Assembly: GCF_900111775.1 (NCBI RefSeq)
Contig: NZ_FOJJ01000012.1
Location: 186,001 to 250,000 of the forward strand
DNA from: Desulfuromonas acetexigens
GTDB taxonomy: Bacteria > Desulfobacterota > Desulfuromonadia > Desulfuromonadales > Trichloromonadaceae
Length of the DNA stretch: 64,000 nucleotides
Direction: 5' to 3'
The notes under the pieces were generated by a model, which had not been told where the DNA came from, made no database searches, and saw nothing but the letters and a program-made list of their open reading frames with translations. Both the position numbers and the translations under genes were made by a program. This document shows, in pieces, positions 16,756 to 25,937 of the stretch (the stretch's first letter is position 1; each line of letters begins with the position of its first letter).

Positions 16756-19133
16756 CCGGTCCTCAGTTCGACGATGGTCACATTATCCCCGCCCTGGGGG
16801 AGATCGGCGGCATGGAAGGCCCTGACTTCCCGATGCCCGCCGAGAAAGTCCCGTACCGCCCGACGCAGGATGCCTTCGCCGCTACCGTGCACGACCTCGA
16901 CCTGGCGCTGGTGATGAAGCAGGGCGTCGTCAAGAAAGCGGTCGAGCAAAAGCAGGGCATCCTCGACCCGCTTGCCAACCAGCAGCAATCGGGGGGAAAA
17001 GCCTTCCCGCTCGATGCGACCGCGGATTTTGCCTTCTCCCCGCAGGGCAAAACGCCGGGGGCTGAAACTTTCGAGCTGGGCCAGGGGCAGGCGCAGCTTC
17101 TTCCCCTGGATCGACAGTTCGACGGTCTCGCCGTCGCGGCGCAGCACTTCCCCTTCGGTGTTCAGGGCGGGGATGCGCAGCAGTTCGCCGATTTGCACCT
17201 CACGAGGGGCTTGGCCCCGGCGCGCCGGTTCCGGGCGCAACTCGGTCAGCCCTTCACCAATTTCACGCAGTTCAGCGGTCAGCCGCGCCTGACTCCGGGC
17301 ATCGACGGTGGCGGTCCCGGCCTCGCGCAGCACTTCCTTGAGTTTCTGCTGCGCCTCCCGCACCAGTTGCTCGCCGCGTCGGGTTGCCTGATCGAGGAGC
17401 TTGCGCTTCTGCTCCTCCAGTTCGTGCAGCAGCTTGCGGCGCTTTTCCCGCTCCTGTTCGGCCCGCCTTTTCAGCGTCGTCGCCTCGGCCAGTTCCCGGT
17501 CGAGATCCTTACGCAGCCGGTTCAGCTCTTCGAGGAGCTCCAACCCCTCCCGTTCCCCCTGGCCGAGATAGGTTCCGGCGCGCTCCAGCACCTCTTCGGG
17601 GATGCCGAGGCGGCGGGCGATGGTGAAGGCGTTGCTGGCGCCGGGGATGCCGTAGTGCAGCCGGTAGGTCGGCGCCAGGGTCTGGCGGTCGAACTCGACG
17701 GCGGCATTTTCGACTCCGGCTTGCAGATGAGCATAGCCCTTGACCAGATTCAGGTGGGTGGTCACCACCGTCCGCGCCCCGCGTCGACGCAGGCTGTCGA
17801 GGATCGCCATGGCCAGCGCTCCACCTTCGGCGGGGTCGGTGCCGGTGCCGACTTCATCCATCAGCACCAGGGAGTTGCCGTCGGCCTCTTCGAGAATGCG
17901 ACCGATGCGACGCAGGTGGCCGGAGAAGGTCGAGAGATTTTCTTCAATGCTCTGCTCGTCGCCGATGTCGGCAAAGACCTGGTCGAAGAGCCCGATGCGG
18001 CTGTCGGGATGACAGGGGATCGGCAGTCCCGAGCGGACCATCAGGGCGAGCAGACCGATGGTTTTCAGCGCCACCGTCTTGCCGCCGGTGTTGGGGCCGC
18101 TGATGACCAGGGTGTCGGCCGCTTCGCCGAGGAGCAGGTCGACCGCGGTCACCGGCTGTTCGCGTTTGCGCCCGTCGGGATGAAAGAGCAGCAGCGGATG
18201 CTTCGCCTGGCGCAGTTCCAACAGGGGCGTCGCCGCCAGGCGCGGCGCCACGGCGTCGCTGGCGCGGGCGAAGAGCCCGGCGGCCGAGCGCAGATCGAAG
18301 TGGGCCAGAAGTTCCTGATTCCGTGCCAGACTTTCCGCCTGCCGTCGAACCTGATCGGAGAGGCGACGGAGAATGCGCTCTTCCTCGCGTTTCTCTTCCC
18401 GCGCCAGGCTGTGCAGTTCGTTGTTCCACTCCAGCACCGACACCGGCTCGACGAAGAGGGTCTGGCCGCTGGCCGACTCGTCGTGGATGAAGCCCTTGAC
18501 CTGGCCGCGATGATCGGCCCGCACCGGCAGCACGTAGCGGCCGTTGCGCTCGGTAATGAGGCGTTCCTGAAAGGCTCCGGCCAGCTTCTCCGAAGCGAGC
18601 AGGTCTTCCAGCACCCGCTTGATGCGCCCGCGCAGCTGGCGGAGCTGTTGGCGCAGGTCGCCGAGTTCGAAGGAGGCGCCGTCGAGGATCTCCCCGCGCG
18701 GGCCGATGCTCCGGCGGATTTCCCGCTGAAGTTCCCGCTGGGGTTCGAGCAGGGCAGCTCGTTCGGCGAGCAGGGGCGCCCTCTCCCGTTCACCAAAATA
18801 GTTGCGGGTGTCGCGGGCCGCTTCGATGCTGGAAAGGACATCGAGCAGCACTTCCGGGAGCAGGAAGGTCCCTTCGGCGTGCAGTTGGCGCAGGGACGGG
18901 AGCAGGTCGCGGCAACCGCTCAGGGGCGGGCGTCCTTGCCCTGCGAGGAGCGCCGTCATCTCCGTGACCTCGGCCAGGGCCGTCGCCACCTCGTCCCGCT
19001 CCGCCAGAGGGGCCAGGGCGAGGACGCGATCCTTGCCCGGCGCGCTCAGGGTGAACCCGGCCAGCAGTTGGGCGATTTTATCGTATTCAAGAACCCGCAG
19101 GCTCGCTTCAATCATGCGCTTGCCGGCATCCAT
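16752..19133 (-). CDS. mutS2: MutS2-type ATPase with C-terminal Smr domain
   Basis: 793 residues. The MutS-type ATPase core has Walker A SGPNTGGKTVALKT (about residue 340) and Walker B VLMDEVGTGTDPAEG (about 415). Coiled-coil arms surround residues 520-600. The C-terminal Smr domain keeps its HGSGEG loop (about 746). The usual LDLRG-like motif at the Smr start reads LLLVG here, so its acidic residue is missing. MutS2 proteins act on branched DNA or on collided ribosomes. The gene begins one base after the cvpA stop; an alternative start is ATG 19115. Confidence 0.93.
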   Translation of the reverse strand: MDAGKRMIEASLRVLEYDKIAQLLAGFTLSAPGKDRVLALAPLAERDEVATALAEVTEMTALLAGQGRPPLSGCRDLLPSLRQLHAEGTFLLPEVLLDVLSSIEAARDTRNYFGERERAPLLAERAALLEPQRELQREIRRSIGPRGEILDGASFELGDLRQQLRQLRGRIKRVLEDLLASEKLAGAFQERLITERNGRYVLPVRADHRGQVKGFIHDESASGQTLFVEPVSVLEWNNELHSLAREEKREEERILRRLSDQVRRQAESLARNQELLAHFDLRSAAGLFARASDAVAPRLAATPLLELRQAKHPLLLFHPDGRKREQPVTAVDLLLGEAADTLVISGPNTGGKTVALKTIGLLALMVRSGLPIPCHPDSRIGLFDQVFADIGDEQSIEENLSTFSGHLRRIGRILEEADGNSLVLMDEVGTGTDPAEGGALAMAILDSLRRRGARTVVTTHLNLVKGYAHLQAGVENAAVEFDRQTLAPTYRLHYGIPGASNAFTIARRLGIPEEVLERAGTYLGQGEREGLELLEELNRLRKDLDRELAEATTLKRRAEQEREKRRKLLHELEEQKRKLLDQATRRGEQLVREAQQKLKEVLREAGTATVDARSQARLTAELREIGEGLTELRPEPARRGQAPREVQIGELLRIPALNTEGEVLRRDGETVELSIQGKKLRLPLAQLESFSPRRFALRGEGKIRGRIEREGFSPRLLLVGKRVEDALLLLDRFLDDALLHHQRQVEVVHGSGEGILRRAVRDFLGGHREVRAFHAADLPQGGDNVTIVELRTG

Positions 19134-19134
19134 C

Positions 19135-19662
19135 TCAGATTTTGGTCTTTTCCTTTGGCTTGGGGGGCGATCCCTGATGCGTGTCCAGGGCCTTGACGCT
19201 CCCCTGGAAGACCGTTCGACCGAGTTGGACGAAGGGCGGGGCCAGTTCGGAATGGTCCAGCAGGCGGCCCAGGGGACCGGGGAGCTGGATCAGGGAAACG
19301 CCGAAAAGGACGACCGCCAGCAGCAAGCCCCCCTGAGCCAGCCCGAACACGCCCCCGGCGACGCGGTTGAAGCCGCCGAGAAAGAGCAGCTTAACGACCT
19401 TCGACAGCAGGTAGCCGATGACTGCGAAGGCCAGTGTCGTCGCCAGAAAGACCAGGAGAAAGGCAGCGATGTTGCAGGCCGGCAGGGGCAAGTTGAAGGA
19501 TTGAGCGAGGCTTTCGGCCATCGGCGCGTAAAAGCGGAAAGCCAGAAAGGCCCCGAGCAGCAGGCCGATGAGGGAACAGAGTTCCTTGAGCAGGCCGCGC
19601 AACAGACCCTTGAGCAGAAAGGCTCCGAGGGTGCCGAGAATCGCGATGTCGATGCCGTTCAT
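19135..19662 (-). CDS. CvpA family membrane protein
   Basis: 175 residues with four predicted membrane segments: IAILGTLGAFLLKGLL, LCSLIGLLLGAFLAF, a segment around IAAFLLVFLATTLAFAVIG, and FGLAQGGLLLAVVLFGVSL. It matches the colicin V production protein (CvpA) family of inner-membrane proteins. The Gly-rich FNRVAGGVFG turn is typical. It is tightly packed between yqeY (11 bases) and mutS2. Confidence 0.87.
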   Translation of the reverse strand: MNGIDIAILGTLGAFLLKGLLRGLLKELCSLIGLLLGAFLAFRFYAPMAESLAQSFNLPLPACNIAAFLLVFLATTLAFAVIGYLLSKVVKLLFLGGFNRVAGGVFGLAQGGLLLAVVLFGVSLIQLPGPLGRLLDHSELAPPFVQLGRTVFQGSVKALDTHQGSPPKPKEKTKI

Positions 19663-19673
19663 GCCGCCGTCCG

Positions 19674-20117
19674 TCAGGCCAACCGGGCCTTGACCAGTTC
19701 GCTCACCATGCGGCCATCGGCGCGACCGACGGTCTTGGCGCTGACGATCTTCATCACCTTGCCCATATCGCGAGCCGAAGCCGCGCCGGTTTCCGCCACC
19801 GCCGCCTCGATGATGGTTTTAATCTCTTCTTCGCTGAGTTGCTGCGGCAGAAACTCCTGGATCACCGCCAGTTCCTGTTCTTCCTTCTCGGCGAGATCGG
19901 CCCGGTTGCTTTCCCGGTAGACCTGGCCCGACTCCCGGCGCTGTTTGACCAGGGTCGAGAGCACCCCGATCACCGCCTGATCGTCGAACTCCTGCCGGGC
20001 CTCGATCTCCTTATTCTTGATCGCGGTCTTGACCAGGCGGATGGCATTGAGACGCAGAGAATTCTTGGCCCTCATGGCCTCTTTCATGGCGGTGTTCAGT
20101 CGTTCTTGCAGACTCAT
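19674..20117 (-). CDS. GatB/YqeY domain-containing protein
   Basis: 147 residues, the whole length of the YqeY family. It carries MSLQERLNTAMKEAMRAKN, LRLNAIRLVKTAIKNKEIE, FLPQQLSEEEI and the C-terminal DMGKVMKIVSAKTVGRADG. The family resembles the tail domain of GatB, suggesting a role with tRNA, but the function is unproven. In many relatives rpsU lies just upstream; here a repeat element and hisIE are found instead. Confidence 0.9.
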   Translation of the reverse strand: MSLQERLNTAMKEAMRAKNSLRLNAIRLVKTAIKNKEIEARQEFDDQAVIGVLSTLVKQRRESGQVYRESNRADLAEKEEQELAVIQEFLPQQLSEEEIKTIIEAAVAETGAASARDMGKVMKIVSAKTVGRADGRMVSELVKARLA

Positions 20118-20148
20118 GGTCGGTTCCTTTTTTAAGTTCGAATCGGCC

Positions 20149-20269
20149 TCGCGCCTGCTCCTTGCAGTCGCTAGAACACGCAGAGGACACAGAGAAAGGC
20201 CAAGGTTTTTGTTTTTTTATTCCTCTGCGCTCTCTGTGAGCTCAAGTGAACGCAGCGAACGGGCGAGAG
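20149..20269. repeat. ~120-bp repeat element, copy 1 (inverted relative to copy 2)
   Basis: The stretch from CTCGCGCCTGCTCCTTGCAG to GGGCGAGAG recurs as the reverse complement at 20994-21110. Shared blocks include CTCCTTGCAGTCGCTAGA, CACAGAGA, TTTTTGTTTTTT, CTCAAGTGA and ACGGGCG. Within the copy, CGCAGAGGACACAGAGA and TCCTCTGCG...CTCTGTG form an internal hairpin. The ends CTCGCGCC/GGGCGAGAG are near-inverted repeats. This looks like a non-autonomous miniature element; no transposase is present. Confidence 0.75.
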
Positions 20270-20281
20270 GCGCCTCTGATT

Positions 20282-20974
20282 TTATTTGTTCCGGTTTTCC
20301 TTCTCCTCGATGCCGCTCAGGCCGAAGCGGCGGCGCAATTCGGCGTAGACCCGCTCCGGCGGAAGGTCGTAGTAGCCGAGGAGGATCAGGGTGTGGAAGA
20401 AAAGGTCGGCGGCTTCGTAGACGACCTCCTCGGGGTTGCCCCCCTTGCCGGCGACGGCGGTCTCGGTGGCTTCCTCGCCAATTTTGCCGAGAATCTTGTC
20501 CAGGCCCTTGGCAAAGAGGGAGGCGACATAGGATTTTTCCGTCGGGTTCTGGCGGCGTTCCTGGATGACGTGATAGACCGCGTCGAGAATGTCCTGACGG
20601 CCGTAGATCGCCGCCGCGTCGACCTGCTTCTCGCCGTCGACGCGGGTGTCCCCCTCATCCCAGATCCGGTAAAAACAGGAGTGATGGCCGGTATGACAGG
20701 CCGACCCTTCCTGTTCGACGGTGAGCAGCAGGCAGTCGGCGTCGCAGTCGTAGCGGATCTCCCGCACCGTCTGTATATGTCCGGAACTTTCCCCCTTCAT
20801 CCACAGCTTGCGCCGCGAGCGGGAATAGTAGTGGACCTTGCCGGTGGTGACCGTCAGATCGACCGCCTCGGCATTCATGTAGGCCAGCATCAACACCTCG
20901 CCGGTCGCGGCGTCGCGGGCAATGGCGGGGAGCATCCCCTGGGCGTCGAATTTGAGTTGGGCAGAAAGGGACAT
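20282..20974 (-). CDS. hisI: Bifunctional phosphoribosyl-AMP cyclohydrolase / phosphoribosyl-ATP diphosphatase (HisIE)
   Basis: 230 residues. The N-terminal cyclohydrolase domain (residues 1-115) has [25 protein letters not shown] and [11 protein letters not shown], which supply the metal-binding Cys and His residues. The C-terminal pyrophosphohydrolase domain (120-220) has [19 protein letters not shown] and [13 protein letters not shown]. It carries out steps 2 and 3 of histidine synthesis. The gene is flanked on both sides by inverted copies of a ~120-bp repeat, so it may be transcribed apart from the upstream his genes. Confidence 0.94.
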   Translation of the reverse strand: MSLSAQLKFDAQGMLPAIARDAATGEVLMLAYMNAEAVDLTVTTGKVHYYSRSRRKLWMKGESSGHIQTVREIRYDCDADCLLLTVEQEGSACHTGHHSCFYRIWDEGDTRVDGEKQVDAAAIYGRQDILDAVYHVIQERRQNPTEKSYVASLFAKGLDKILGKIGEEATETAVAGKGGNPEEVVYEAADLFFHTLILLGYYDLPPERVYAELRRRFGLSGIEEKENRNK

Positions 20975-20993
20975 GGCAATTCCTTAAACCAAT

Positions 20994-21110
20994 CTCGCGC
21001 CCGTCGCTTTGCTCACTTGAGCACGCAGAGGACGCGGAGAAAAAACAAAAAAATCCTGGTTCTCTCTGTGTGCTCTGCGAACTCTAGCGACTGCAAGGAG
21101 CGGGCGAGAG
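20994..21110. repeat. ~120-bp repeat element, copy 2
   Basis: Its reverse complement aligns along nearly its full length with 20149-20269. The strongest match is CTCCTTGCAGTCGCTAGA. The T-rich internal segment, the GAG...CTC hairpin arms and the terminal CTCGC/GCGAG motifs are conserved. The two copies face each other across hisIE. Confidence 0.75.
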
Positions 21111-21120
21111 AAGATTTTGA

Positions 21121-21888
21121 TTATAACCGCACCGGCACGCCGTGCTGGCGGAGATATTCCTTGCACTCGCCGATGCTGTGTTCGCGGAAATGAAAGATGC
21201 TGGCGGCCAGGGCCGCGCTCGCCCCGCCTTCGACCAGACCTTCGCGGATATGTTCGAGGTTGCCGACTCCGCCCGAGGCGATCACCGGGATTTTCACCCG
21301 ATCGCTGACGGCGCGGGTCAGGGGGATGTCGTAGCCGTCCTTGGTGCCGTCCTTGTCCATGGAGGTGAGCAGGATCTCCCCGGCGCCGTAGCTTTCCATG
21401 CGCGCCGCCCATTCGAGCACGTCGATGCCGGTGCCGTTGCGGCCGCCGTGGGTGTAGACCTCCCATCGGCGCGGGTCGGATCCCGCCACTTGCCGGGCAT
21501 CGATGGCGACGACGATGCACTGGGAGCCGAAGCGCTCGGCGGCTTCGCGGACGAAGTCGGGGCGATGCACGGCGGCGGTATTGATCGACACCTTGTCCGC
21601 CCCGGCATTGAGCAGGTTGCGGATATCGGCAATTTCCCGCACCCCGCCGCCGACGGTGAGGGGCATGAAGACCCGCTCGGCGGTGCGCGCCACCACGTCG
21701 AGAATGATGCCGCGTTTGTCGCTGGAGGCGGTGATATCGAGGAAGGTCAGTTCGTCGGCGCCTTGGGCGTCGTAGGCCTCGGCGGCCTCCACCGGGTCGC
21801 CGGCGTCGCGCAGTTCAACGAACTGCACGCCTTTGACCACGCGGCCGTCCTTAACGTCGAGGCAGGGGATGATGCGTTTGCTCAGCAT
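21121..21888 (-). CDS. hisF: Imidazole glycerol phosphate synthase subunit HisF
   Basis: 255 residues, a TIM barrel. The N-terminal catalytic motif is [13 protein letters not shown]. Further markers are [36 protein letters not shown] and [18 protein letters not shown]. It is the cyclase half of the HisF-HisH synthase, which uses ammonia from HisH to make IGP and AICAR. It is separated from hisA by an embedded toxin-antitoxin pair. Confidence 0.96.
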   Translation of the reverse strand: MLSKRIIPCLDVKDGRVVKGVQFVELRDAGDPVEAAEAYDAQGADELTFLDITASSDKRGIILDVVARTAERVFMPLTVGGGVREIADIRNLLNAGADKVSINTAAVHRPDFVREAAERFGSQCIVVAIDARQVAGSDPRRWEVYTHGGRNGTGIDVLEWAARMESYGAGEILLTSMDKDGTKDGYDIPLTRAVSDRVKIPVIASGGVGNLEHIREGLVEGGASAALAASIFHFREHSIGECKEYLRQHGVPVRL

Positions 21889-21959
21889 GATGTCAATGTA
21901 CCCAAGGTAAGAACGCCGTCCCCGGTTTACAAGGGCGGACGATTATTTGTTGCCTTTGG

Positions 21960-22256
21960 TCAGCGCCGTAATCGCTTCTCGTGTGTTTCGGGATTGCGAC
22001 GACAATCAAGGACTGCGTAAATAAAAACGACTTCATCGTCGAGGCGGTAGTAGATCGCGTAAGGAAACCGTCGGGCCAGCAGGCGATGATAACCATTCCA
22101 GACCTGGGGATGAACGCCGGCATACAGACGCAACGAGTCGATATCGGAAAAAAGCGCGTCGAGAAAGTAATTGCCCAGACCTTCTCCTTGAGCTTCGTAG
22201 AAACGATATCCGCGTTCCAGGTCGCGCCGGGCAGCGGCGGCGATCCGCAACTTCAT
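21960..22256 (-). CDS. RelE/ParE family toxin
   Basis: 98 residues from ATG 22256. The pattern MKLRIAAAARRDLERGYRFYE ... FPYAIYYRLDDEVVFIYAVLDCRRNP is that of the ParE/RelE toxin fold, which includes mRNA interferases and gyrase poisons. The start overlaps the antitoxin stop (ATGA), the usual coupled arrangement. An upstream in-frame extension to 22298 lies inside the antitoxin gene and is ignored. It sits inside the histidine operon between hisA and hisF. Confidence 0.85.
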   Translation of the reverse strand: MKLRIAAAARRDLERGYRFYEAQGEGLGNYFLDALFSDIDSLRLYAGVHPQVWNGYHRLLARRFPYAIYYRLDDEVVFIYAVLDCRRNPETHEKRLRR

Positions 22257-22474
22257 TTTTTTACCGCCGCGCGGATCGCGTCCTTGGCTTCCTCCCAATC
22301 GCCAAACCCATCAACTCCGGCTTGGATTTCAGCTTCGCGCACCATCAGCACTTCGCGATGCCATTCCGGGACCGCGACCGTTGGGGCGTTGCGGCTGAGA
22401 TCCTCCCACAGCGCTTCCATCGCGGCCAATTTCTCCGCCGTATTCATCCGGTCCAAAGGCAATTGTACGGTCAT
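22253..22474 (-). CDS. Addiction-module antitoxin component
   Basis: 73 residues. TAEKLAAMEALWEDLSRNAP, VPEWHREVLMVRE and a GFGDWEEAKDAIRAAVKK tail match the short addiction-module component family (TIGR02574-like), which pairs with RelE/ParE toxins. A GGAG site lies just upstream (AAAGGAGTCAACC before the ATG). It overlaps the toxin gene by four bases. Confidence 0.82.
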   Translation of the reverse strand: MTVQLPLDRMNTAEKLAAMEALWEDLSRNAPTVAVPEWHREVLMVREAEIQAGVDGFGDWEEAKDAIRAAVKK

Positions 22475-22508
22475 GGTTGACTCCTTTGGTGAACCTGCCG
22501 TTAACGTG

Positions 22509-23237
22509 TCAGCTGCGCTTGGTCAGCGCCACCGCCGCCTGCAGGTCGAGAGCGCCGCTGTAAATGGCCTTGCCGGTGATGACGCCGACCACGCCGGCAT
22601 CCTCAATGGCCATGAGGTTTTCGATGTCCTTGAGGCTGGAGACGCCGCCGGAGGCGATGACCGGGATGCGGATCGACTCGGCCAGGGCGCGGGTCGCTTC
22701 CAGGTTCGGCCCCTGCATCATGCCGTCGCGGGCGATATCGGTGTAGATGATCGCCTCGACGCCGAAGCCTTCCATCTCCTTGGCCATTTCCGTCGCCTTC
22801 TTTTCGGTGACGTCGGCCCAGCCGCGTACGGCGACAAAGCCGTTGCTGGCGTCGATACCGACGACGATGCGACCGGGGAAGAGGCGGCAGGCCTCTTGGA
22901 CCAGCTCCGGCTTCTCCTTGGCGACGGTGCCGAGGATCACGCGGCCGATACCGAGCTGGAGGTAGGCCTCGATGGTGGCCAGGTCGCGCACGCCGCCGCC
23001 GAGTTCGGTGGGGATGTCGATAGCCTGGACGATGTCCTCGATCGCCGCCTTATTGCGCGGCACCCCGGCGAAGGCACCGTCGAGATCGACGATGTGCAGC
23101 AGTTCGCCCCCCTGCTCCTGCCAGATGCGGGCTTGGGCGGCGGGGTCGTGCGCATAGACGGTGTCCTTCTCCATCAGCCCCTGCTCAAGACGAACGCAGC
23201 GGCCTTCCTTCAAATCGATGGCGGGTATGACAATCAT
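22509..23237 (-). CDS. hisA: Phosphoribosylformimino-AICAR ribotide isomerase HisA
   Basis: 242-residue TIM barrel: [17 protein letters not shown] (catalytic Asp), [41 protein letters not shown] (second catalytic Asp) and [18 protein letters not shown]. It isomerises ProFAR to PRFAR, the substrate of HisFH. It lies between hisH (upstream, across a REP) and the toxin-antitoxin pair. Confidence 0.96.
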   Translation of the reverse strand: MIVIPAIDLKEGRCVRLEQGLMEKDTVYAHDPAAQARIWQEQGGELLHIVDLDGAFAGVPRNKAAIEDIVQAIDIPTELGGGVRDLATIEAYLQLGIGRVILGTVAKEKPELVQEACRLFPGRIVVGIDASNGFVAVRGWADVTEKKATEMAKEMEGFGVEAIIYTDIARDGMMQGPNLEATRALAESIRIPVIASGGVSSLKDIENLMAIEDAGVVGVITGKAIYSGALDLQAAVALTKRS

Positions 23238-23250
23238 GAAATATCCTTCT

Positions 23251-23280
23251 GTAGGGGCGAATCTTTGTATTCGCCCAGGC
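23251..23280. repeat. GTAGGGGC palindrome (REP-like), hisH-hisA gap
   Basis: GTAGGGGCGAAT then CTTTGT then ATTCGCCC: a hairpin preceded by the tetranucleotide GTAG. It is one of eight loci of this kind in the window. Confidence 0.8.
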
Positions 23281-23303
23281 GATGATAAGGATCACCCCAA
23301 CGA

Positions 23304-23924
23304 TTACATCTCCCCGAAATTCTTTAAAATCCGCAGGCCGACCTGCTGGCTCTTCTCGGGGTGGAACTGGGTGGCCATGACGTTCTCCCGGCGGATCGCC
23401 GAGCAAAACTCGATGCCGTAGTCGGTGACGGCGGCGACCACGGTCGGGTCGTCGGGGATCACGTAATAACTGTGCACGAAATAGACCGCGCTGCCGTCGG
23501 CCACGCCCCGGAAGAGGGGCGCGTCCTGACGCAGACGAATCTGGTTCCAGCCCATGTGCGGTACCTTGAGTTCCTCGCCGGCCACCCGCAGGTCGCCGGG
23601 GAAACGCACCACCTTGCCGGGAATGATCCCCAACCCTTGATGGCGGCCGAATTCCTCGCTCTCGGAAAAGAGCAGTTGCAGGCCGAGGCAGATGCCGAGG
23701 AAGGGGCGACCGCTTTCCACATGACGCCGGATCGGTTCGATGAAGCCGCCTTCGCGCAGGTTGTCCATGCAGTCCTTGAAGGCGCCGACGCCGGGCAGGA
23801 CCAGTTTTTCGGCGTCCCGCAGGTCGGCGGGATCGGCGGTCACTTTCGCCGCGAAGCCGACCCTCTCGAAGCCTTTCTGCACGCTGCGCAGATTGCCCAT
23901 GCCGTAATCGATGATGGTAATCAT
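23304..23924 (-). CDS. hisH: Imidazole glycerol phosphate synthase glutaminase subunit HisH
   Basis: 206 residues from ATG 23924 ([15 protein letters not shown]). It is a class I glutamine amidotransferase: [10 protein letters not shown] holds the nucleophilic Cys and [10 protein letters not shown] the catalytic His and Glu. It delivers ammonia to HisF. An upstream in-frame extension overlaps hisB and is not credible. hisB ends one base before this start. Confidence 0.95.
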   Translation of the reverse strand: MITIIDYGMGNLRSVQKGFERVGFAAKVTADPADLRDAEKLVLPGVGAFKDCMDNLREGGFIEPIRRHVESGRPFLGICLGLQLLFSESEEFGRHQGLGIIPGKVVRFPGDLRVAGEELKVPHMGWNQIRLRQDAPLFRGVADGSAVYFVHSYYVIPDDPTVVAAVTDYGIEFCSAIRRENVMATQFHPEKSQQVGLRILKNFGEM

Positions 23925-23925
23925 G

Positions 23926-24516
23926 CTATTCGAGCTTCCCCTTGGTGGAGAGCACGCCATCGATGCGGGGATCGAAACTCGTCGCCTCGTCGAGGGCGCG
24001 GCCGAAAGCCTTGAAAATGCCCTCGATGATATGGTGCAGATTGTCGCCGTAGGCCAGATTGACGTGGACGTTGGCGCCGGCGTGGTTGCAGAAGGCGACG
24101 AAAAACTCCTCGACCAGTTCGGTATCGAAATTGCCGACCTTGGCCTTGGGCATATCGACGTTGAAGACCAGAAACGGCCGTCCGGAAAAGTCGATGATTA
24201 CCGAGGCCAGCGCCTCGTGCATGGGCATGGTCCCCCGACCGAAACGGCGGATGCCGGCCTTGTTGCCCAGGGCCTGCTTGAAGGCCTCGCCGAGACAGAT
24301 GCCGAGATCCTCGACGGTGTGATGGGCGTCGATTTCGATGTCCCCTTGGGCCGTGACGGTCAGATCGAAAAAGCCATGGCGGGCGAGCAGGGTCAGCATG
24401 TGGTCGAGGAAAGGAACGGGGGTGGCGATGCTCGACTCCCCCCGGCCGTCCAGTTCGAGGGTCAGCTGGATCTGAGTTTCCTTGGTCCGGCGGTCGATGG
24501 TGGCGCTGCGGGACAT
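23926..24516 (-). CDS. hisB: Imidazoleglycerol-phosphate dehydratase HisB
   Basis: 196 residues from ATG 24516, preceded by TGGAGG. The metal-binding motifs are [11 protein letters not shown] and [18 protein letters not shown]. It is the monofunctional dehydratase, without the histidinol-phosphatase domain seen in enterics. The frame extends upstream into the REP but has no ribosome-binding site there. Confidence 0.95.
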   Translation of the reverse strand: MSRSATIDRRTKETQIQLTLELDGRGESSIATPVPFLDHMLTLLARHGFFDLTVTAQGDIEIDAHHTVEDLGICLGEAFKQALGNKAGIRRFGRGTMPMHEALASVIIDFSGRPFLVFNVDMPKAKVGNFDTELVEEFFVAFCNHAGANVHVNLAYGDNLHHIIEGIFKAFGRALDEATSFDPRIDGVLSTKGKLE

Positions 24517-24540
24517 GCGAACCTCCACATTGTTGCAATC

Positions 24541-24584
24541 GTTGGGGCGGCGTTCGCCCTGGGCGCACATCGGTGCGCCCCTAC
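24541..24584. repeat. Paired GTAGGGGC palindromes (REP-like), hisD-hisB gap
   Basis: Two facing units: GTTGGGGCGGCGTTCGCCC and GGGCGCACATCGGTGCGCC followed by CCTAC. The left copy has GTTG instead of GTAG. The arrangement is inverted, as in REP doublets. Confidence 0.75.
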
Positions 24585-24594
24585 GGGAAAACGG

Positions 24595-25887
24595 TTATTT
24601 TCCCAGGCGCAAGGAGACCGAGCGGGCGTGGGCCTGCAGGCCTTCGAGTTCGGCGATGTGGACGATTTCTTTGCCGAGCCGCGCAAGTCCCGCCCGGGAG
24701 AAGGAGACGATGCTCGATTTCTTGACAAAATCGTCCAGCGACAAGGGCGAGAAGAAACGCGCCGTACCCCCCGTTGGCAGGGTATGGTTCGGCCCGGCGA
24801 GGTAGTCGCCGGCCGCTTCCGGGGTATGGTGCCCCATGAAGATCGCCCCGGCGTGGCGGATGCGGGGGAGGATCTCGAAGGGATTGTCCACCGCCAGCTC
24901 CAGATGCTCGGGGGCGATGCGGTTGGAAAAGTCGATCGCCTCGTCGAGATTCTGCGCCAGGATGATCGCCCCGTAGCGGTCGATGGACTGGCGGGCGATG
25001 CTTTCCCTCGACAGCTGCCGCAGTTGCTTTTCGACCTCGTCGGCGACCTGCTTGGCGAAGTCTTCGTCGGTGGTAATAAGGATCGACGAAGCCAGTTCGT
25101 CGTGCTCGGCCTGGCCGAGCAGGTCGGCGGCGAGATGGGCGGGAACGCCGCTGCCGTCGTTGATGATCAGGATTTCGCTCGGTCCGGCGATCATGTCGAT
25201 ATCGACCTTGCCGAAGACCAGCTGTTTCGCCGTGGCGACGTAGATATTCCCCGGGCCGGTGATCTTGTCGACCTTGGGGATGCTCGCGGTGCCGTAAGCC
25301 AAAGCCGCCACCGCCTGGGCGCCGCCGATCTTGAAGACGCGGTCGACCCCGGCGATGCGGGCCGCCGCCAGGACGAAGGGATTGACCTCGCCGCCGGGCA
25401 TCGGCACGACCATGACGACCTCGGCGACTCCCGCCACTTTCGCGGGGACGGCGTTCATCAGCACCGACGACGGGTAGGCGGCTTTGCCGCCGGGGACATA
25501 GATGCCGACCCGATCCAGGGGCCGTACCATCTGGCCGAGAAGGACATCGGCTTCGTCGGTGGAGATCCAGGTCTCCTGCTTCTGCTTGCGGTGGTAGTCG
25601 GCGATGCGTTTCGCCGCCAGTTCCAGGGCGGCGCGGGAGTCGGTGGGGATGGACGCCAGGGCCCGGTCGAGCTCCTCGGCCTGGACTTCCACCGTCGCGG
25701 CGCTGAGCTCGAGCCGGTCGAAGCGGAGGGTATAGTCGAAGACCGCCTGATTCCCCCGGGCGCGGACATCGGCGATGATCGCCTGTACCGTCTCGACCAC
25801 GCCGGCCGGCGCCGTCTCCCCCCGTTCCTCGATCTTGCGAAAGGCGTCGGCAAAGCCGGGATCGGAAAAACGCAATGTCTGAATCAT
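24595..25887 (-). CDS. hisD: Histidinol dehydrogenase HisD
   Basis: 430 residues. The signatures are YVPGGKAAYPSSVLMNAVPA, VDKITGPGNIYVATAK, DMIAGPSEILII, ADLLGQAEHDELASSILIT and AGPNHTLPTGGTARF. It is zinc- and NAD-dependent and performs the last two oxidations to histidine. It follows hisG on the same strand. No hisC lies between hisD and hisB. Confidence 0.96.
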   Translation of the reverse strand: MIQTLRFSDPGFADAFRKIEERGETAPAGVVETVQAIIADVRARGNQAVFDYTLRFDRLELSAATVEVQAEELDRALASIPTDSRAALELAAKRIADYHRKQKQETWISTDEADVLLGQMVRPLDRVGIYVPGGKAAYPSSVLMNAVPAKVAGVAEVVMVVPMPGGEVNPFVLAAARIAGVDRVFKIGGAQAVAALAYGTASIPKVDKITGPGNIYVATAKQLVFGKVDIDMIAGPSEILIINDGSGVPAHLAADLLGQAEHDELASSILITTDEDFAKQVADEVEKQLRQLSRESIARQSIDRYGAIILAQNLDEAIDFSNRIAPEHLELAVDNPFEILPRIRHAGAIFMGHHTPEAAGDYLAGPNHTLPTGGTARFFSPLSLDDFVKKSSIVSFSRAGLARLGKEIVHIAELEGLQAHARSVSLRLGK

Positions 25888-25937
25888 GGGTAAAGTCCAG
25901 ATGAAAGAAATAGGCTAAAGGCTGAAGGCGAACCGTT

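Noticed and set aside
16812-19196. 794-codon plus-strand frame opposite mutS2
   Set aside because: Antisense shadow; MutS2 motifs on the minus strand are unambiguous.
20149-21110. Composite transposon around hisIE
   Set aside because: No transposase or target-site duplication seen; the flanks are kept only as a repeat observation.
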